Positions 17,096 to 26,581 of a DNA stretch of 64,000 bases are shown here, piece after piece. Positions within the stretch are counted from its first letter, which is position 1; each line of letters starts with the position of its first letter. This DNA is from Chitinophaga niabensis (GTDB lineage Bacteria > Bacteroidota > Bacteroidia > Chitinophagales > Chitinophagaceae), in the NCBI GenBank assembly GCA_017849435.1, contig JAFIGY010000018.1:1-64000 (forward strand), in the 5' to 3' direction. The translations under genes and the position numbers were made by a program. The notes under the pieces were generated by a model. It was not told the DNA's origin. It saw only the letters and a list, made by a program, of their open reading frames with translations, and made no database searches.

Positions 17096-18766
17096 TTATG
17101 CCTTTACGGGCGCCAGTTTGCTCTTCCAGTAGCCATATGCGAAATAAATGACCAACCCGCCTGCCATCCAGCCAAAGAACACCATCCAGCTGCGTACCGG
17201 GATCTCTATCATCAGGTACAGGCAGCAAAGCATGCCCAGCACCGGGATCAGGGAGAGTTCCCGGGTCACGGTAACGAGGGTGATGCCGAGAGCGAGTACC
17301 AGGAAAATAAGGAACAGGATGCGCTCATGATTGATGGTGGTGAGATTCAGGAAAGTGTCCTCTATCTTTTCCCAAAAGAAATAGCAGAACAAAGCAAACA
17401 GCAACGGAATGATGTAACGGCCGCTGATGTAGGGCAGATTGAATTTTTTACCCTCTTTGTCCGCTTTCGGCAGCAACAATACGCCACCGCACACCAGCAC
17501 GAAAGCGAACAGCGTTCCGATGCTGGTGAGGTCCGTAACGATGCCGCTTTCTACGAACAGGGAAGGAATCGCTACGATGAAACCTGTCACCACCGTGGAA
17601 AAGCCCGGCGTATGGAATTTCGGATGCACTTTGGCAAAGCGTTTCGGTAACAACCCGTCCCGGCTCATACTCATCCAGATACGGGGCTGACCAATCTGGA
17701 ATACCAGGATCACGCTGGAGGCGGCCACCACAGCGCTGATGGAGATCACATATCCTATCTTCTCCATATGCAGCTTGTCGAATACATATGCAAGCGGATC
17801 GGAGATGTGGTTGAATTCGGAATAATGCACCATGCCGGTGATCACAAGGGTGACCACCACATAGATAACGGTACAGATCACCAGGGAATAGATCATCGCC
17901 CGGGGCATGTCCCGCTGCGGATTGGCGCTTTCCTCCGCGGTGGTGGAAATAGCATCAAAGCCGATGTAAGCGAAGAACACAGCAGATACGCCTTTGAGCA
18001 CTCCTTCAAATTTGTTGGGGAGGAAAGGCGTCCAGTTATCGGTATTGATATAGAATACACCGATAAGGATCACCACCATCAGCACAATGATCTTCAAACC
18101 CACCATGGCATTGGCGCTGCGCTTACTTTCCCGTATGCCCACATATGCCACGATGGTGATCAACACTACAATGAGGAAAGCGGGGATATTCATGATCACT
18201 TTCCAGGAACCCAGCAATGGCGCGGTAGTCCAGGCAAGATCTCCCAACGATGCTTTGGTTGCCAGGGCATGATCATATGCTGCTTTAGCCGTCTGGTAAT
18301 CGGTCGTAAGCCAGGCAGGCAGATGTACATGCATGCCTTCGAGCACATTATTAAAGTAGCTGCTCCAGGAAATAGCCACTACGATGTTGCCGATGGAGTA
18401 CTCCAGGATAAGCGCCCAGCCGATGATCCAGGCGGCAAGCTCTCCAAACGTCACGTAAGAATAAGTATAGGCGCTCCCCGCTACCGGCACCCGCGATGCG
18501 AACTCTGCATAACAGAGTGCGGTGAAACCGCAGGTAATGGCAGTGAGCACAAAAAGGAAAATCACACCGGGGCCGCCATTGTAAGCGGCCTGTCCGATGG
18601 TGGAAAAGATCCCGGCTCCGATCACTGCAGCCACTCCCATGAGGGTAAGGTCCCTTACGTTCAGCACTTTCTTTAATCCGGAACTGCCGTGCGAATCGGA
18701 AACGCCCTCCCGGGCATCTTTCATAATGTTGGCCAGCGATTTCTTCCTGAAAAGCGAATTAGACAT
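17096..18766 (-). CDS. APC-superfamily amino-acid permease
   Basis: Inner-membrane amino-acid transporter of the cationic-amino-acid-transporter-like group. The 556 residues form about 12-14 helices, with the APC glycine motif GVAAVIGAGIFSTIG in helix 1, FCGFTALCYAEFASRVP-like text in helices 2-3 (CYAEFASRVPVAGSAYTYSY) and FFAYIGFDAISTTAEES in the conserved loop. A 60-residue hydrophilic insertion lies between helices 4 and 5. The substrate cannot be fixed from sequence. It follows the polyprenyl synthase gene with a 48-base gap, but a separate promoter is possible. Confidence 0.93.
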   Translation of the reverse strand: MSNSLFRKKSLANIMKDAREGVSDSHGSSGLKKVLNVRDLTLMGVAAVIGAGIFSTIGQAAYNGGPGVIFLFVLTAITCGFTALCYAEFASRVPVAGSAYTYSYVTFGELAAWIIGWALILEYSIGNIVVAISWSSYFNNVLEGMHVHLPAWLTTDYQTAKAAYDHALATKASLGDLAWTTAPLLGSWKVIMNIPAFLIVVLITIVAYVGIRESKRSANAMVGLKIIVLMVVILIGVFYINTDNWTPFLPNKFEGVLKGVSAVFFAYIGFDAISTTAEESANPQRDMPRAMIYSLVICTVIYVVVTLVITGMVHYSEFNHISDPLAYVFDKLHMEKIGYVISISAVVAASSVILVFQIGQPRIWMSMSRDGLLPKRFAKVHPKFHTPGFSTVVTGFIVAIPSLFVESGIVTDLTSIGTLFAFVLVCGGVLLLPKADKEGKKFNLPYISGRYIIPLLFALFCYFFWEKIEDTFLNLTTINHERILFLIFLVLALGITLVTVTRELSLIPVLGMLCCLYLMIEIPVRSWMVFFGWMAGGLVIYFAYGYWKSKLAPVKA

Positions 18767-18814
18767 CAGTCGTGTTTAAAGGTTGATATAGGCTAAAGTA
18801 AAGAAAAATGCGTT

Positions 18815-19786
18815 TTAATGTTGCCTTGTCAAAAGATAATCCGCCAGTTCCTTCAGCGGCTGCTTACGGTTGCTGAGCACGGCGATGGCCTCCAGGTGCT
18901 CGAAAGCCAGCTGTGAGAACTTTTCCTTTTCTTTCTCCGCCCATTCATCCACCCTGCAGTCGTGGAACACTTGTAGTACTTCCGTTACCTTGTTGGCAGG
19001 GTTGGTTTCCATCAGGTGGTGGAGATGTTGTTTTTGCGCGGGGGTGCAAAGCTCGAGGGCTTTCAGGAGCAGGAAAGTTTTTTTGTTGATGAGGATGTCT
19101 CCCCCCTGCTGTTTCCCGAATTTCTCCGGATCGCCGAAGGCGTCCAGGTAATCATCCTGTATCTGAAAGGCGATGCCTACGTTCTTGCCGAACTCATAGA
19201 GGTGTTCCTGATTTCCTTCGCTCCCTCCGCCGATTACGCCGCCCATCTGCAGACTGGCAGCGAGCAGCACGGAGGTTTTGAGCGCGATCATGTTCACATA
19301 ATCCGTATAATTCACCTGCTCCGGCGGCGTGCCTTCCAGGTCCATATCCATCTGCTGCCCCTCGCACACTTCACGGGCCGCCTTGTTGAATACGCTTAAT
19401 ATTTTGGTGCGGATGCGAATATTGACCTTATTAATATGTTCGTAGCAATGGATCAGCATCACGTCTCCGGCCAGGATGGCGGCGGAATCACTGTACTTCG
19501 TATGTACCGTGGGCATACCACGGCGAAGCGGCGCTTTATCCATGATATCGTCGTGGATCAGCGTGAAATTATGGAACAGTTCAATGGCGTTGGCGGCATG
19601 ATAAGCGTCCGGCATTATTTCATCGAACAGCTCATTTCCAAGCAGGCATAATACGGGCCTTATCCGTTTCCCTCCGATCCCGAGAATGTATTGCGCGGGA
19701 TCATACAGACTGTGGGGCTGGTCCGGAAACTGTCTCGTACTAAATTGTTCCTCAAACTTTGCTGAAAGCACTTTAAATGAATGCAT
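18815..19786 (-). CDS. Polyprenyl diphosphate synthase
   Basis: Chain elongation of isoprenoid diphosphates with isopentenyl diphosphate. The 323-residue protein has both aspartate-rich motifs: D79-D80-xx-D83 in LIHDDIMDKAPLRRG and D211-D212-xx-D215 in FQIQDDYLDAFGD, plus GGKRIRP near residue 40. The residue just before the first motif region (HNFTLIHDD) is compatible with geranylgeranyl or longer products, but product length cannot be read safely. It starts five bases after the rnr stop, last gene of the bioD-lpxK-rnr operon. Confidence 0.94.
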   Translation of the reverse strand: MHSFKVLSAKFEEQFSTRQFPDQPHSLYDPAQYILGIGGKRIRPVLCLLGNELFDEIMPDAYHAANAIELFHNFTLIHDDIMDKAPLRRGMPTVHTKYSDSAAILAGDVMLIHCYEHINKVNIRIRTKILSVFNKAAREVCEGQQMDMDLEGTPPEQVNYTDYVNMIALKTSVLLAASLQMGGVIGGGSEGNQEHLYEFGKNVGIAFQIQDDYLDAFGDPEKFGKQQGGDILINKKTFLLLKALELCTPAQKQHLHHLMETNPANKVTEVLQVFHDCRVDEWAEKEKEKFSQLAFEHLEAIAVLSNRKQPLKELADYLLTRQH

Positions 19787-19791
19787 GTCGG

Positions 19792-21840
19792 TTACTTGCT
19801 TTTTTTCTTTCCGGGTTTAGTTTTCCTTCCTGTGTCTCTTTTTGAACCAGTTTTTACAGATTTCCGTGCGGGCCTGCGGCCGGGAGCGGCATTGCCGTCG
19901 TCCACCAGGTCGTAGTCCAGCTGCCGTTTGGCAAGACTGGCCGCCACTACGCGGATTGTCACTTTATCGCCTATACGAAACTTTCGGGCCGTCTGCATAC
20001 CGATCAGGGCATATTCAGACTCCGAGTAGCTGAAATCTTCACTAAGCGTATGCACGCTCACCAGTCCTTCGCATTTGGTATCCACGGTTTCCACCCAGAA
20101 GCCGAAATGCGCCACGCCGCTGATAACGCCTTCAAACGTATCGCCGATGAACTGCTGCATGTATTCCACCTGTTTGTATTTGTTGCCTGCACGCTCTGCG
20201 TCCATGGCCTTGCGCTCCATATCGGAAGAATGTTTGCAGCGTTTCTCGAGCTGTTTGTCCGGGTGCACATCCTCCGCAAGGCATTGTGCGAGGATGCGAT
20301 GCACGAGCACGTCCGGATAGCGGCGGATGGGCGAGGTAAAGTGGCAATAATGTTCGAAGCCCAGCCCGTAGTGTCCCACATTCTCCGTGGTGTATATGGC
20401 TTTGGCCATAGTGCGGATGCCGAGGGTTTCCAGCACATGCTGTTCCGGTTTGCCCTGCACCAGCTGCAGCATCTTGTTGAAAGAAGCGGCCACGCTTTCA
20501 GGGCTTTTCACATCGAACTTATAACCGAACTTGGCGGCGAATACGGCAAACATATGCATCTTTTCCTCATCCGGCGTATCGTGCACACGATAGGGAAATG
20601 GTACAGGCTGTTTGTTCACCCGTTGTTTGGAAACATATTCCGCTACCGTGCGGTTAGCCAGCAGCATGAACTCTTCGATCAGCTGATGCGCTTCCTTGCT
20701 TTCCTTCACCACTACGCCAATGGGTTTCCCGGTTTCATCCAGCCGGAAGCGCACTTCCTGCGAAGAGAAGTTAATGGCACCTTCTCCGAAGCGCTGCTTC
20801 CGCATGGTTTGGGCCATGTTGTTCAGCAGCATGACCTCCTGATCATAAGGCCCCTCCCCCGTTTCAATCACATCCTGCACCTCTTCATAAGTGAAGCGGT
20901 GAGCAGAGTGGATCATGGTGCGGCCGAGCCAGAATTGTTTTACTTCGGCCTTTTCATTCATCTGGAAAATGGCGGAGAAAGTCAGTTTATCTTCATGCGG
21001 CCGCAGCGAGCAAAGCTCGTTGGATATCTTCTCGGGCAACATGGGCAATACCCGGTCCGGCAGGTACACGGATGTGGCGCGTTTCTCCGCTTCCTTATCC
21101 AGCGCGGTAACCGGAAGCACATAATGGCTTACATCCGCAATATGCACACCGATCTCATACAGACCGTTCTTCAGTTTGCGGATGGAAAGGGCATCGTCAA
21201 AGTCCTTTGCATCCACCGGGTCGATCGTGAAGGTGAGTATCTTGCGGCAATCTTTTCTTTTTTTGAGCTCTTCTGCGGAGATGTTTTCTTTCAGCGTTCC
21301 CAGTTCTCCGATCACTTCGTCCGGGAAATGCAGGGGGAACCCGCTTTCCACGAGAATCTCCTTCATGGCCAGATCGTTTGTATCCGAAGCATCGAGTATC
21401 TCCACGATCTCGCCTACGGGCTTACGCGTTTTCTCGCCCCAGGCCACGATCTTCACAACGGCTTTATCACCGTCCTTTGCGCCCTGAAGGGAATTTTCGG
21501 GAATATAGATATCCGGCAGGAAAGCGCCTTTCTCCGGAACGAGGAAGGCGAAGGTTTTGTTCAATTGAATGGTGCCGGTGAATTCGGTTTTCTTGCGTTT
21601 CAGCACATCGGTGATGAATCCTTCCATACGCCCCATATTGCGGGCCTGGCGGATCACGTCTACCAGTACTTCATCTCCGTCCAGCGCAGTGTTCAGGTTC
21701 TTCTGTTTTACCATGATATCGCTGTTCAGCCCTTCCACGGCTACGAAAGCCATCCCGGAGCGGGTAATATCCACGATACCTCTGTAGGTTTTTTTCTGGC
21801 TGCTATTCTTTTTGGGCTTCTTCTTCTTTGTCATTGACAT
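19792..21840 (-). CDS. rnr: Ribonuclease R
   Basis: Processive 3'-5' exoribonuclease able to degrade structured RNA. From ATG 21840 (MSMTKKKKPKK) the protein has 682 residues: a lysine-rich N-terminus, cold-shock-type RNA-binding domains (about residues 20-180), the RNB catalytic domain with its aspartate cluster in DPVDAKDFDDALSI, a C-terminal S1 domain (GVISGVAHFGFWVET) and a basic tail. The start is four bases after the lpxK stop, which rules out the longer open frame that runs into lpxK. A long antisense frame over this gene is a shadow. Confidence 0.96.
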   Translation of the reverse strand: MSMTKKKKPKKNSSQKKTYRGIVDITRSGMAFVAVEGLNSDIMVKQKNLNTALDGDEVLVDVIRQARNMGRMEGFITDVLKRKKTEFTGTIQLNKTFAFLVPEKGAFLPDIYIPENSLQGAKDGDKAVVKIVAWGEKTRKPVGEIVEILDASDTNDLAMKEILVESGFPLHFPDEVIGELGTLKENISAEELKKRKDCRKILTFTIDPVDAKDFDDALSIRKLKNGLYEIGVHIADVSHYVLPVTALDKEAEKRATSVYLPDRVLPMLPEKISNELCSLRPHEDKLTFSAIFQMNEKAEVKQFWLGRTMIHSAHRFTYEEVQDVIETGEGPYDQEVMLLNNMAQTMRKQRFGEGAINFSSQEVRFRLDETGKPIGVVVKESKEAHQLIEEFMLLANRTVAEYVSKQRVNKQPVPFPYRVHDTPDEEKMHMFAVFAAKFGYKFDVKSPESVAASFNKMLQLVQGKPEQHVLETLGIRTMAKAIYTTENVGHYGLGFEHYCHFTSPIRRYPDVLVHRILAQCLAEDVHPDKQLEKRCKHSSDMERKAMDAERAGNKYKQVEYMQQFIGDTFEGVISGVAHFGFWVETVDTKCEGLVSVHTLSEDFSYSESEYALIGMQTARKFRIGDKVTIRVVAASLAKRQLDYDLVDDGNAAPGRRPARKSVKTGSKRDTGRKTKPGKKKSK

Positions 21841-21844
21841 GATT

Positions 21845-22909
21845 TTAGGGGGCCGGTAAGGCCGCTGCCACGTAATCAAAAATATAACTATTAAATGAAT
21901 CCGCTTCCCCGAAGAGGAACTGCACTTCAACGGGTACAACGGTGAACGGCATCTGCATCGCTGTAATGCGCTCCTGCAGCAGATGCAGCCGTACCGCATC
22001 TTTTTCGGTTGTCACAATGTATTTGTGGTTGCCATCAAGCTGATCCAGCTCCAGCCTGATCTTGTCGAGATCCTTTTGCGTGTAATAATAGTGGTCCGGG
22101 AAAGACAGCAGGTGAACGTTTGCGTACTGTTGCCGCAAATGTTGTACCAAAGGCTCCGGTCGTGCAATCCCGCAAACGGCCAGAATGGTGGCGTCCGCAG
22201 GCAGCGTCTGCGGCAACAGGTTCAGCATCCCGTATAATTGTCCGTATTGCAGGGAAGTAAAGAACACCCGCTGTTGCGGAAGCGGCGCAATCTCCCGGAT
22301 GATGGCTTCTTTCTCCGCCACGCTTAGGTCAGGCGGACATTTGGAAACGATGATCCCGTTAGCACGATGATATCCTTTCCGCCCTTCGCGGAGCCGCCCG
22401 AAGGGCACTACATGGTCCCGGGTAAAAAGACGGCCATACTCCGTCACCATCAGGTTCAGACCGGGTTTGATGGAACGGTGCTGGAATGCGTCGTCCAGCA
22501 GGATCACCTGCGTTTCCGGGCGATCTCCCAGCAACTGGGGTACCGCCAGCATCCGTTCCTCTCCCACACACACCGTAATGTCCGGGAATTTCTGATGGAA
22601 CTGCATTGGTTCATCCCCGATCTCCGCGGCCGTGCTTCGGGCATCTGCAAGAATGTAGCCTTTCGTCCGGCGGTTGTAACCGCGGCTAAGCGCAGCCACC
22701 GGCCAGGTCTGCTTCAGCAGGCGGATGAGATATTCCACATGCGGGGTTTTGCCCGTTCCGCCTACGGAAAGGTTGCCCACTGCAATCACGGGCAGGTCAA
22801 ACTCCACGGCCGTCAGCATACCGTTATCGTACAGGCGGTTCCGTATCCAGAGCACAAGCCCGTATAGAAGGGAAAAAGGATATAAAAAGTATTTCAGGTA
22901 TTGCCACAC
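21845..22909 (-). CDS. lpxK: Tetraacyldisaccharide 4'-kinase
   Basis: Phosphorylates the 4' position of the lipid A precursor at the inner membrane. The 354-residue protein has an N-terminal hydrophobic anchor (YFLYPFSLLYGLVLWI) and the Walker A motif VGNLSVGGTGKTPHVEYL at about 44-60, followed by LSRGYNRRTKG and the LLDDAFQHRSI motif. Full family length. In the middle of the operon after the 5-formyl-THF cyclo-ligase gene (12-base gap) and directly before rnr. Confidence 0.96.
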   Translation of the reverse strand: MWQYLKYFLYPFSLLYGLVLWIRNRLYDNGMLTAVEFDLPVIAVGNLSVGGTGKTPHVEYLIRLLKQTWPVAALSRGYNRRTKGYILADARSTAAEIGDEPMQFHQKFPDITVCVGEERMLAVPQLLGDRPETQVILLDDAFQHRSIKPGLNLMVTEYGRLFTRDHVVPFGRLREGRKGYHRANGIIVSKCPPDLSVAEKEAIIREIAPLPQQRVFFTSLQYGQLYGMLNLLPQTLPADATILAVCGIARPEPLVQHLRQQYANVHLLSFPDHYYYTQKDLDKIRLELDQLDGNHKYIVTTEKDAVRLHLLQERITAMQMPFTVVPVEVQFLFGEADSFNSYIFDYVAAALPAP

Positions 22910-22921
22910 AGGAAGCAGGTT

Positions 22922-23506
22922 TTAGTCTTTAAAAAAATAGAGTCGGGCCGGCGTAGCCACAATGTTCATCGGTACATCGCCTTCATACACGTCCTGTACC
23001 GGTTCCTGCAGCGGCTCAAAGAGGCTCAGGCCGATCTTCTGAACATCTTCCCGGCATTGCCGGAGGAAGGCATCGTACATCCCCTTGCCATAGCCGATAC
23101 GATGGCCGAGGGCATCAAAAGCCAGCATAGGTACAAACACCAGGTCAATCTCCTTTGGTTCCACGATCCTTCCGCTTTCCGGTTCCGGGATACCGTAGGC
23201 GTTCAGCACCAGCTGCGTTTTTTCATCCCACACATAATGCAACATATTGCCGGTAGCGAGATAGGAACGGGAAATCACGAGCTTTATGCCCGGGAAACGC
23301 TGGCGGAGCCAGGTGGCCAGCGGATAGGTATCCACTTCTTTCTTTTCAGCGATGGGCAGAAAAAGGTGCGCTACCTTCGGATCTCTCAGCGGCAAAGCCC
23401 TGCATTGCTGCAGCAGCGCTTCGTTCAGCCGGATTGCTTCAGCATCCGTCAACGCCACACGCTTTGCAAGATAGCGTTTTCGTATATCCTTTTTCGTGAA
23501 TGTCAT
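22922..23506 (-). CDS. 5-Formyltetrahydrofolate cyclo-ligase
   Basis: ATP-dependent conversion of 5-formyl-THF to 5,10-methenyl-THF. The 194-residue protein has KKDIRKRYLAKR at the start, the nucleotide-binding region, and the family signature GIPEPESGR followed by DLVFVPMLAFDALGHRIGYGKGMYDAFL. It overlaps bioD by four bases (23503-23506), so the two are translationally coupled. Confidence 0.95.
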   Translation of the reverse strand: MTFTKKDIRKRYLAKRVALTDAEAIRLNEALLQQCRALPLRDPKVAHLFLPIAEKKEVDTYPLATWLRQRFPGIKLVISRSYLATGNMLHYVWDEKTQLVLNAYGIPEPESGRIVEPKEIDLVFVPMLAFDALGHRIGYGKGMYDAFLRQCREDVQKIGLSLFEPLQEPVQDVYEGDVPMNIVATPARLYFFKD

Positions 23507-24144
23507 GCTTTCAGCAATTGTTCCAGCGCAGGTGCGATCAGTTCTCCCTGTGCCTGCACAAAGTCGCGCGTGAGTTTGCGGGCGCGGGGGATGCGGGCGA
23601 TGCGGGGGTAATGGCTCCAGGCCACCACATCGTCTTCATTCGTATGGTGGTCTCCGTTAAATATCCATCCGATAACGGGTATCTCCGCATGCCGCAGGGC
23701 CATGGCGGTGAGGAGGCAATGATTGATACTGCCGAGGTAGTTCTGGGCAACGATAATGGTTTTTGCGCCGAGGGCTTTGATCAGGTCGATGGTAAATACC
23801 TCTTTGTTCAGCGGCACCATCAATCCGCCGGCACCTTCGATCACGAGGGGACTATCCGGCCGCTGCAACTGTTTCGCACGCTCCACGATCTTTTCCGGCA
23901 TGATGTTGATCCCTTCCCGGCGGGCTGCCAGATGCGGCGATGCAGGCATCCGCAGGCGATACAGTTCTTCTTTCACATGGGAAGGTTCACTGAGAAGAGC
24001 CCGCACGGTTTGCGTGTCCGTCGTGTCCTGAAGGCCCGCCTGAACAGGCTTCCAGTAAAATGCGCCCAACGCTTCCGTAACGCAGGCAGACGCAACCGTT
24101 TTACCTACGCCGGTTCCAATACCGGTGATGAAGATGTTGTTCAT
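23503..24144 (-). CDS. bioD: Dethiobiotin synthetase
   Basis: ATP-dependent ring closure of diaminopelargonate to dethiobiotin. The 213-residue protein opens with the P-loop GIGTGVGKTVAS (residues 8-19), has WKPVQAGLQDTTDT and VIEGAGGLMVPLN. Full length for the short BioD type. It is the first gene of the minus-strand operon and starts 64 bases from the divergent cystathionine beta-synthase gene. No other bio gene is nearby. Confidence 0.96.
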   Translation of the reverse strand: MNNIFITGIGTGVGKTVASACVTEALGAFYWKPVQAGLQDTTDTQTVRALLSEPSHVKEELYRLRMPASPHLAARREGINIMPEKIVERAKQLQRPDSPLVIEGAGGLMVPLNKEVFTIDLIKALGAKTIIVAQNYLGSINHCLLTAMALRHAEIPVIGWIFNGDHHTNEDDVVAWSHYPRIARIPRARKLTRDFVQAQGELIAPALEQLLKA

Positions 24145-24208
24145 AATGGCAAATATAAACCATCATTCGCCCAATTACCGTAATTTCGTTGAACAAGCAC
24201 CAAAACAT

Positions 24209-25567
24209 ATGAAGTACTGCGAAAACATACTCGAAACGATCGGACATACGCCACTGGTGAAACTTCACCGGGTGACCTCAGAACTGCCCTGTACCGTGCT
24301 GGCCAAAGTAGAATTCTTCAATCCCGGCAACTCCATCAAAGACCGCATGGCCGTTAAGATGATAGAAGAAGCGGAGAAAAACGGATGGCTGAAACCCGGC
24401 GGTACCATCATCGAAGGCACTTCCGGCAATACCGGGATGGGGCTTGCACTCGCAGCCGTGATCAAAGGATATAAATGCATTTTCACCACTACCGATAAAC
24501 AATCCAAGGAGAAAGTAGACATCCTCAAAGCCGTGGGCGCTGAAGTGATCGTATGCCCTACCAACGTGGAGCCGGAAGATCCGCGTTCTTACTATTCCGT
24601 GGCGAGAAGGCTCGGAAAGGACATTCCCAATTCCTTCTACGTGAACCAATACGATAATCTCGCCAACCGGGATGCACACTATGAGCAAACAGGCCCCGAG
24701 ATATGGGAACAGACGGAGGGAAAGGTGACACATCTCGTAGTCGCCACGGGCACGGGCGGAACCATTACCGGTACGGGAAAATTCCTGAAGGAAAAGAATC
24801 CCGCCATCCAGGTATGGGCGATCGACAGCTACGGGTCCCTGCTGAAAAAATTCCATGAAACCGGTGAGCTGGATATGAATGAAGTATATCCCTATATCAC
24901 GGAAGGGATCGGGGAAGATTTTGTGCCGCAGAATTACGATATGAGCGTGATCGATCATTTTGAAAAAGTGACAGACAAGGATGGCGCCGTGATGGCGCGC
25001 AGGATCGCGAAAGAAGAAGGAATATTTGTGGGATATTCCGCAGGGTCCGCCATAGCCGGACTCCTCCAGCTGAAAAGCCGCTTAAAGCCGACGGATGTTG
25101 TGGTGGTAATATTCCACGATCACGGCAGCCGTTACGTGGGTAAAGTATACAATGATCAATGGATGATGGAACGCGGTTTCCTCGATGTAAAAACAGTGAA
25201 AGACGTGGTGAACTCCCGCCGCAACCTGCCACTGGTAACGATCACGCCGGAAGAGAAAGTACATGATGTGATTGCCAGGATGAAGAAGTTCGATATCGAG
25301 CATCTGCCCGTTTTCGATAATGGCCGCATTGTTGGCGCTATTTCCGAAAGCGGATTGTTCAGCAAACTGATCGATCAGCCGGATCTGAAAGAAGCCGCTG
25401 TAAAGAAGGTGATGCAGCCCCCTTTCCCCGTGGTCACCATGGACACACCCATCGAGAAGCTGTCCGTATACATCAATAAAGAGAATGGCGCCGTGCTCAC
25501 ACAGGATGAAAGCGGCAATTATCACATCGTCACCAAATACGACATTATCCAGGCCCTAGGCAGCTGA
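24209..25567 (+). CDS. Cystathionine beta-synthase with C-terminal CBS domains
   Basis: PLP enzyme that joins serine (or O-acetylserine) with homocysteine (or sulfide). From ATG 24209 (MKYCENILETIGHTPLVKLH) it has 452 residues. Lys44 in NPGNSIKDRMAVKM is the PLP lysine, GTSGNTGMGLA binds the substrate carboxylate and GTGTGGTITGTGKFL the PLP phosphate. Residues about 325-450 form a pair of CBS domains (VHDVIARMKKFDIEHLPV, then VTMDTPIEKL), the regulatory module of true CBS enzymes. The open frame continues upstream but overlaps bioD, so the internal ATG is chosen. Two bases separate it from the next gene. Confidence 0.93.
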   Translation: MKYCENILETIGHTPLVKLHRVTSELPCTVLAKVEFFNPGNSIKDRMAVKMIEEAEKNGWLKPGGTIIEGTSGNTGMGLALAAVIKGYKCIFTTTDKQSKEKVDILKAVGAEVIVCPTNVEPEDPRSYYSVARRLGKDIPNSFYVNQYDNLANRDAHYEQTGPEIWEQTEGKVTHLVVATGTGGTITGTGKFLKEKNPAIQVWAIDSYGSLLKKFHETGELDMNEVYPYITEGIGEDFVPQNYDMSVIDHFEKVTDKDGAVMARRIAKEEGIFVGYSAGSAIAGLLQLKSRLKPTDVVVVIFHDHGSRYVGKVYNDQWMMERGFLDVKTVKDVVNSRRNLPLVTITPEEKVHDVIARMKKFDIEHLPVFDNGRIVGAISESGLFSKLIDQPDLKEAAVKKVMQPPFPVVTMDTPIEKLSVYINKENGAVLTQDESGNYHIVTKYDIIQALGS

Positions 25568-25569
25568 AC

Positions 25570-26349
25570 ATGCTTTTCAAAGATCAATCAGGCAGAGCGG
25601 TGGAGATACTCTCCCCTCCACGGCGGATCGTTTCCGTAGTCCCGTCGCAAACGGAACTCTTGTACGATCTCAACGCTCCCGTTACAGGCATCACCAAATT
25701 CTGCGTGCACCCTGAAAGCTGGTTCCGCAGCCTTCCCCGCGTAGGCGGCACCAAACAACTGCACCTTGAGAAGATCGCGGCACTGCAACCGGACCTGATC
25801 ATCGCCAATAAAGAAGAAAATGAGAAAGCGCAGATCGAAGCCCTCGCCCTCCAATTCCCTGTCTGGGTCAGCGATATCCACACCCTGCAAGATGCATGTG
25901 ATATGATCACCGCTATCGGCCATATCCTGCAACAACAACACGCCGCCCAAAAGATCGCGGACAATATCCGGGAACGCTTCAACCTCCTTGAACCCTTTCC
26001 CACAGCGGTTCCCACTGCCTATTTCATCTGGCGCGAACCCTGGATGGTAGCCGGCGGCGATACCTTTATCCATGAAATGATGCACCGGTGCGGCTTCCGG
26101 AATGTATTTGCAGACCTTCCGCGCTATCCCGCCATCACCCTTCCCCAGCTGGCCGCCAGCGGATGCAGGCTGGTACTGCTTTCCAGCGAGCCTTATCCAT
26201 TCCGCGAAAAGCACATCGCCGAAATCCGGGAATACCTGCCAGATGCCGGGGTACTGCTGGTGGACGGAGAAATGTTCTCCTGGTACGGCAGCCGCCTTTT
26301 GCAGGCGCCTGCTTATTTTCAGCAGCTGATCCATTTGATATCTTCCTGA
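25570..26349 (+). CDS. Helical-backbone metal-receptor (BtuF/FepB-like) protein without signal peptide
   Basis: A 259-residue protein with the BtuF-type periplasmic binding fold: RRIVSVVPSQTELLYDL, VGGTKQLHLEKIAALQPDLIIA, then the backbone helix and a C-terminal lobe (WREPWMVAGGDTFIHEMMHRCG). Usually such proteins capture cobalamin or ferric siderophores outside the inner membrane, but this one begins MLFKDQSGRAVEIL with no signal peptide or lipobox, and no upstream ATG adds one. It starts two bases after the cystathionine beta-synthase gene, so the two are co-translated. A cytoplasmic ligand-binding role is therefore possible; ligand unknown. Confidence 0.85.
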   Translation: MLFKDQSGRAVEILSPPRRIVSVVPSQTELLYDLNAPVTGITKFCVHPESWFRSLPRVGGTKQLHLEKIAALQPDLIIANKEENEKAQIEALALQFPVWVSDIHTLQDACDMITAIGHILQQQHAAQKIADNIRERFNLLEPFPTAVPTAYFIWREPWMVAGGDTFIHEMMHRCGFRNVFADLPRYPAITLPQLAASGCRLVLLSSEPYPFREKHIAEIREYLPDAGVLLVDGEMFSWYGSRLLQAPAYFQQLIHLISS

Positions 26350-26581
26350 AGCAGCCTGGCTTTACGTGGTTGACAATTGAAGTCCGGCTGATAAGGTGAT
26401 CGTTCTGAAAATGAAACGAAGCAGCCGATCCCGGGCTGATGCGTAAACAATTACCTGCTTCCCGAATATGATTTTCTAACCTCTTATTAAAATTAGAACA
26501 ACCGGCCGCTATTTTTAGACCTCTCCCGAGGCAACCTGACCTTTACCTCCTGCGTATCCTTCTTGAAATAAAAACCTCATT

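Noticed and set aside
17768-18676. Plus-strand open frame of about 302 codons
   Set aside because: Antisense to the amino-acid permease; no domain.
20050-21837. Long plus-strand open frame of about 595 codons
   Set aside because: It lies wholly antisense to rnr, whose domains are unmistakable; the translation is His/Phe-rich with no domain, as expected of a shadow frame in G+C-rich sequence.
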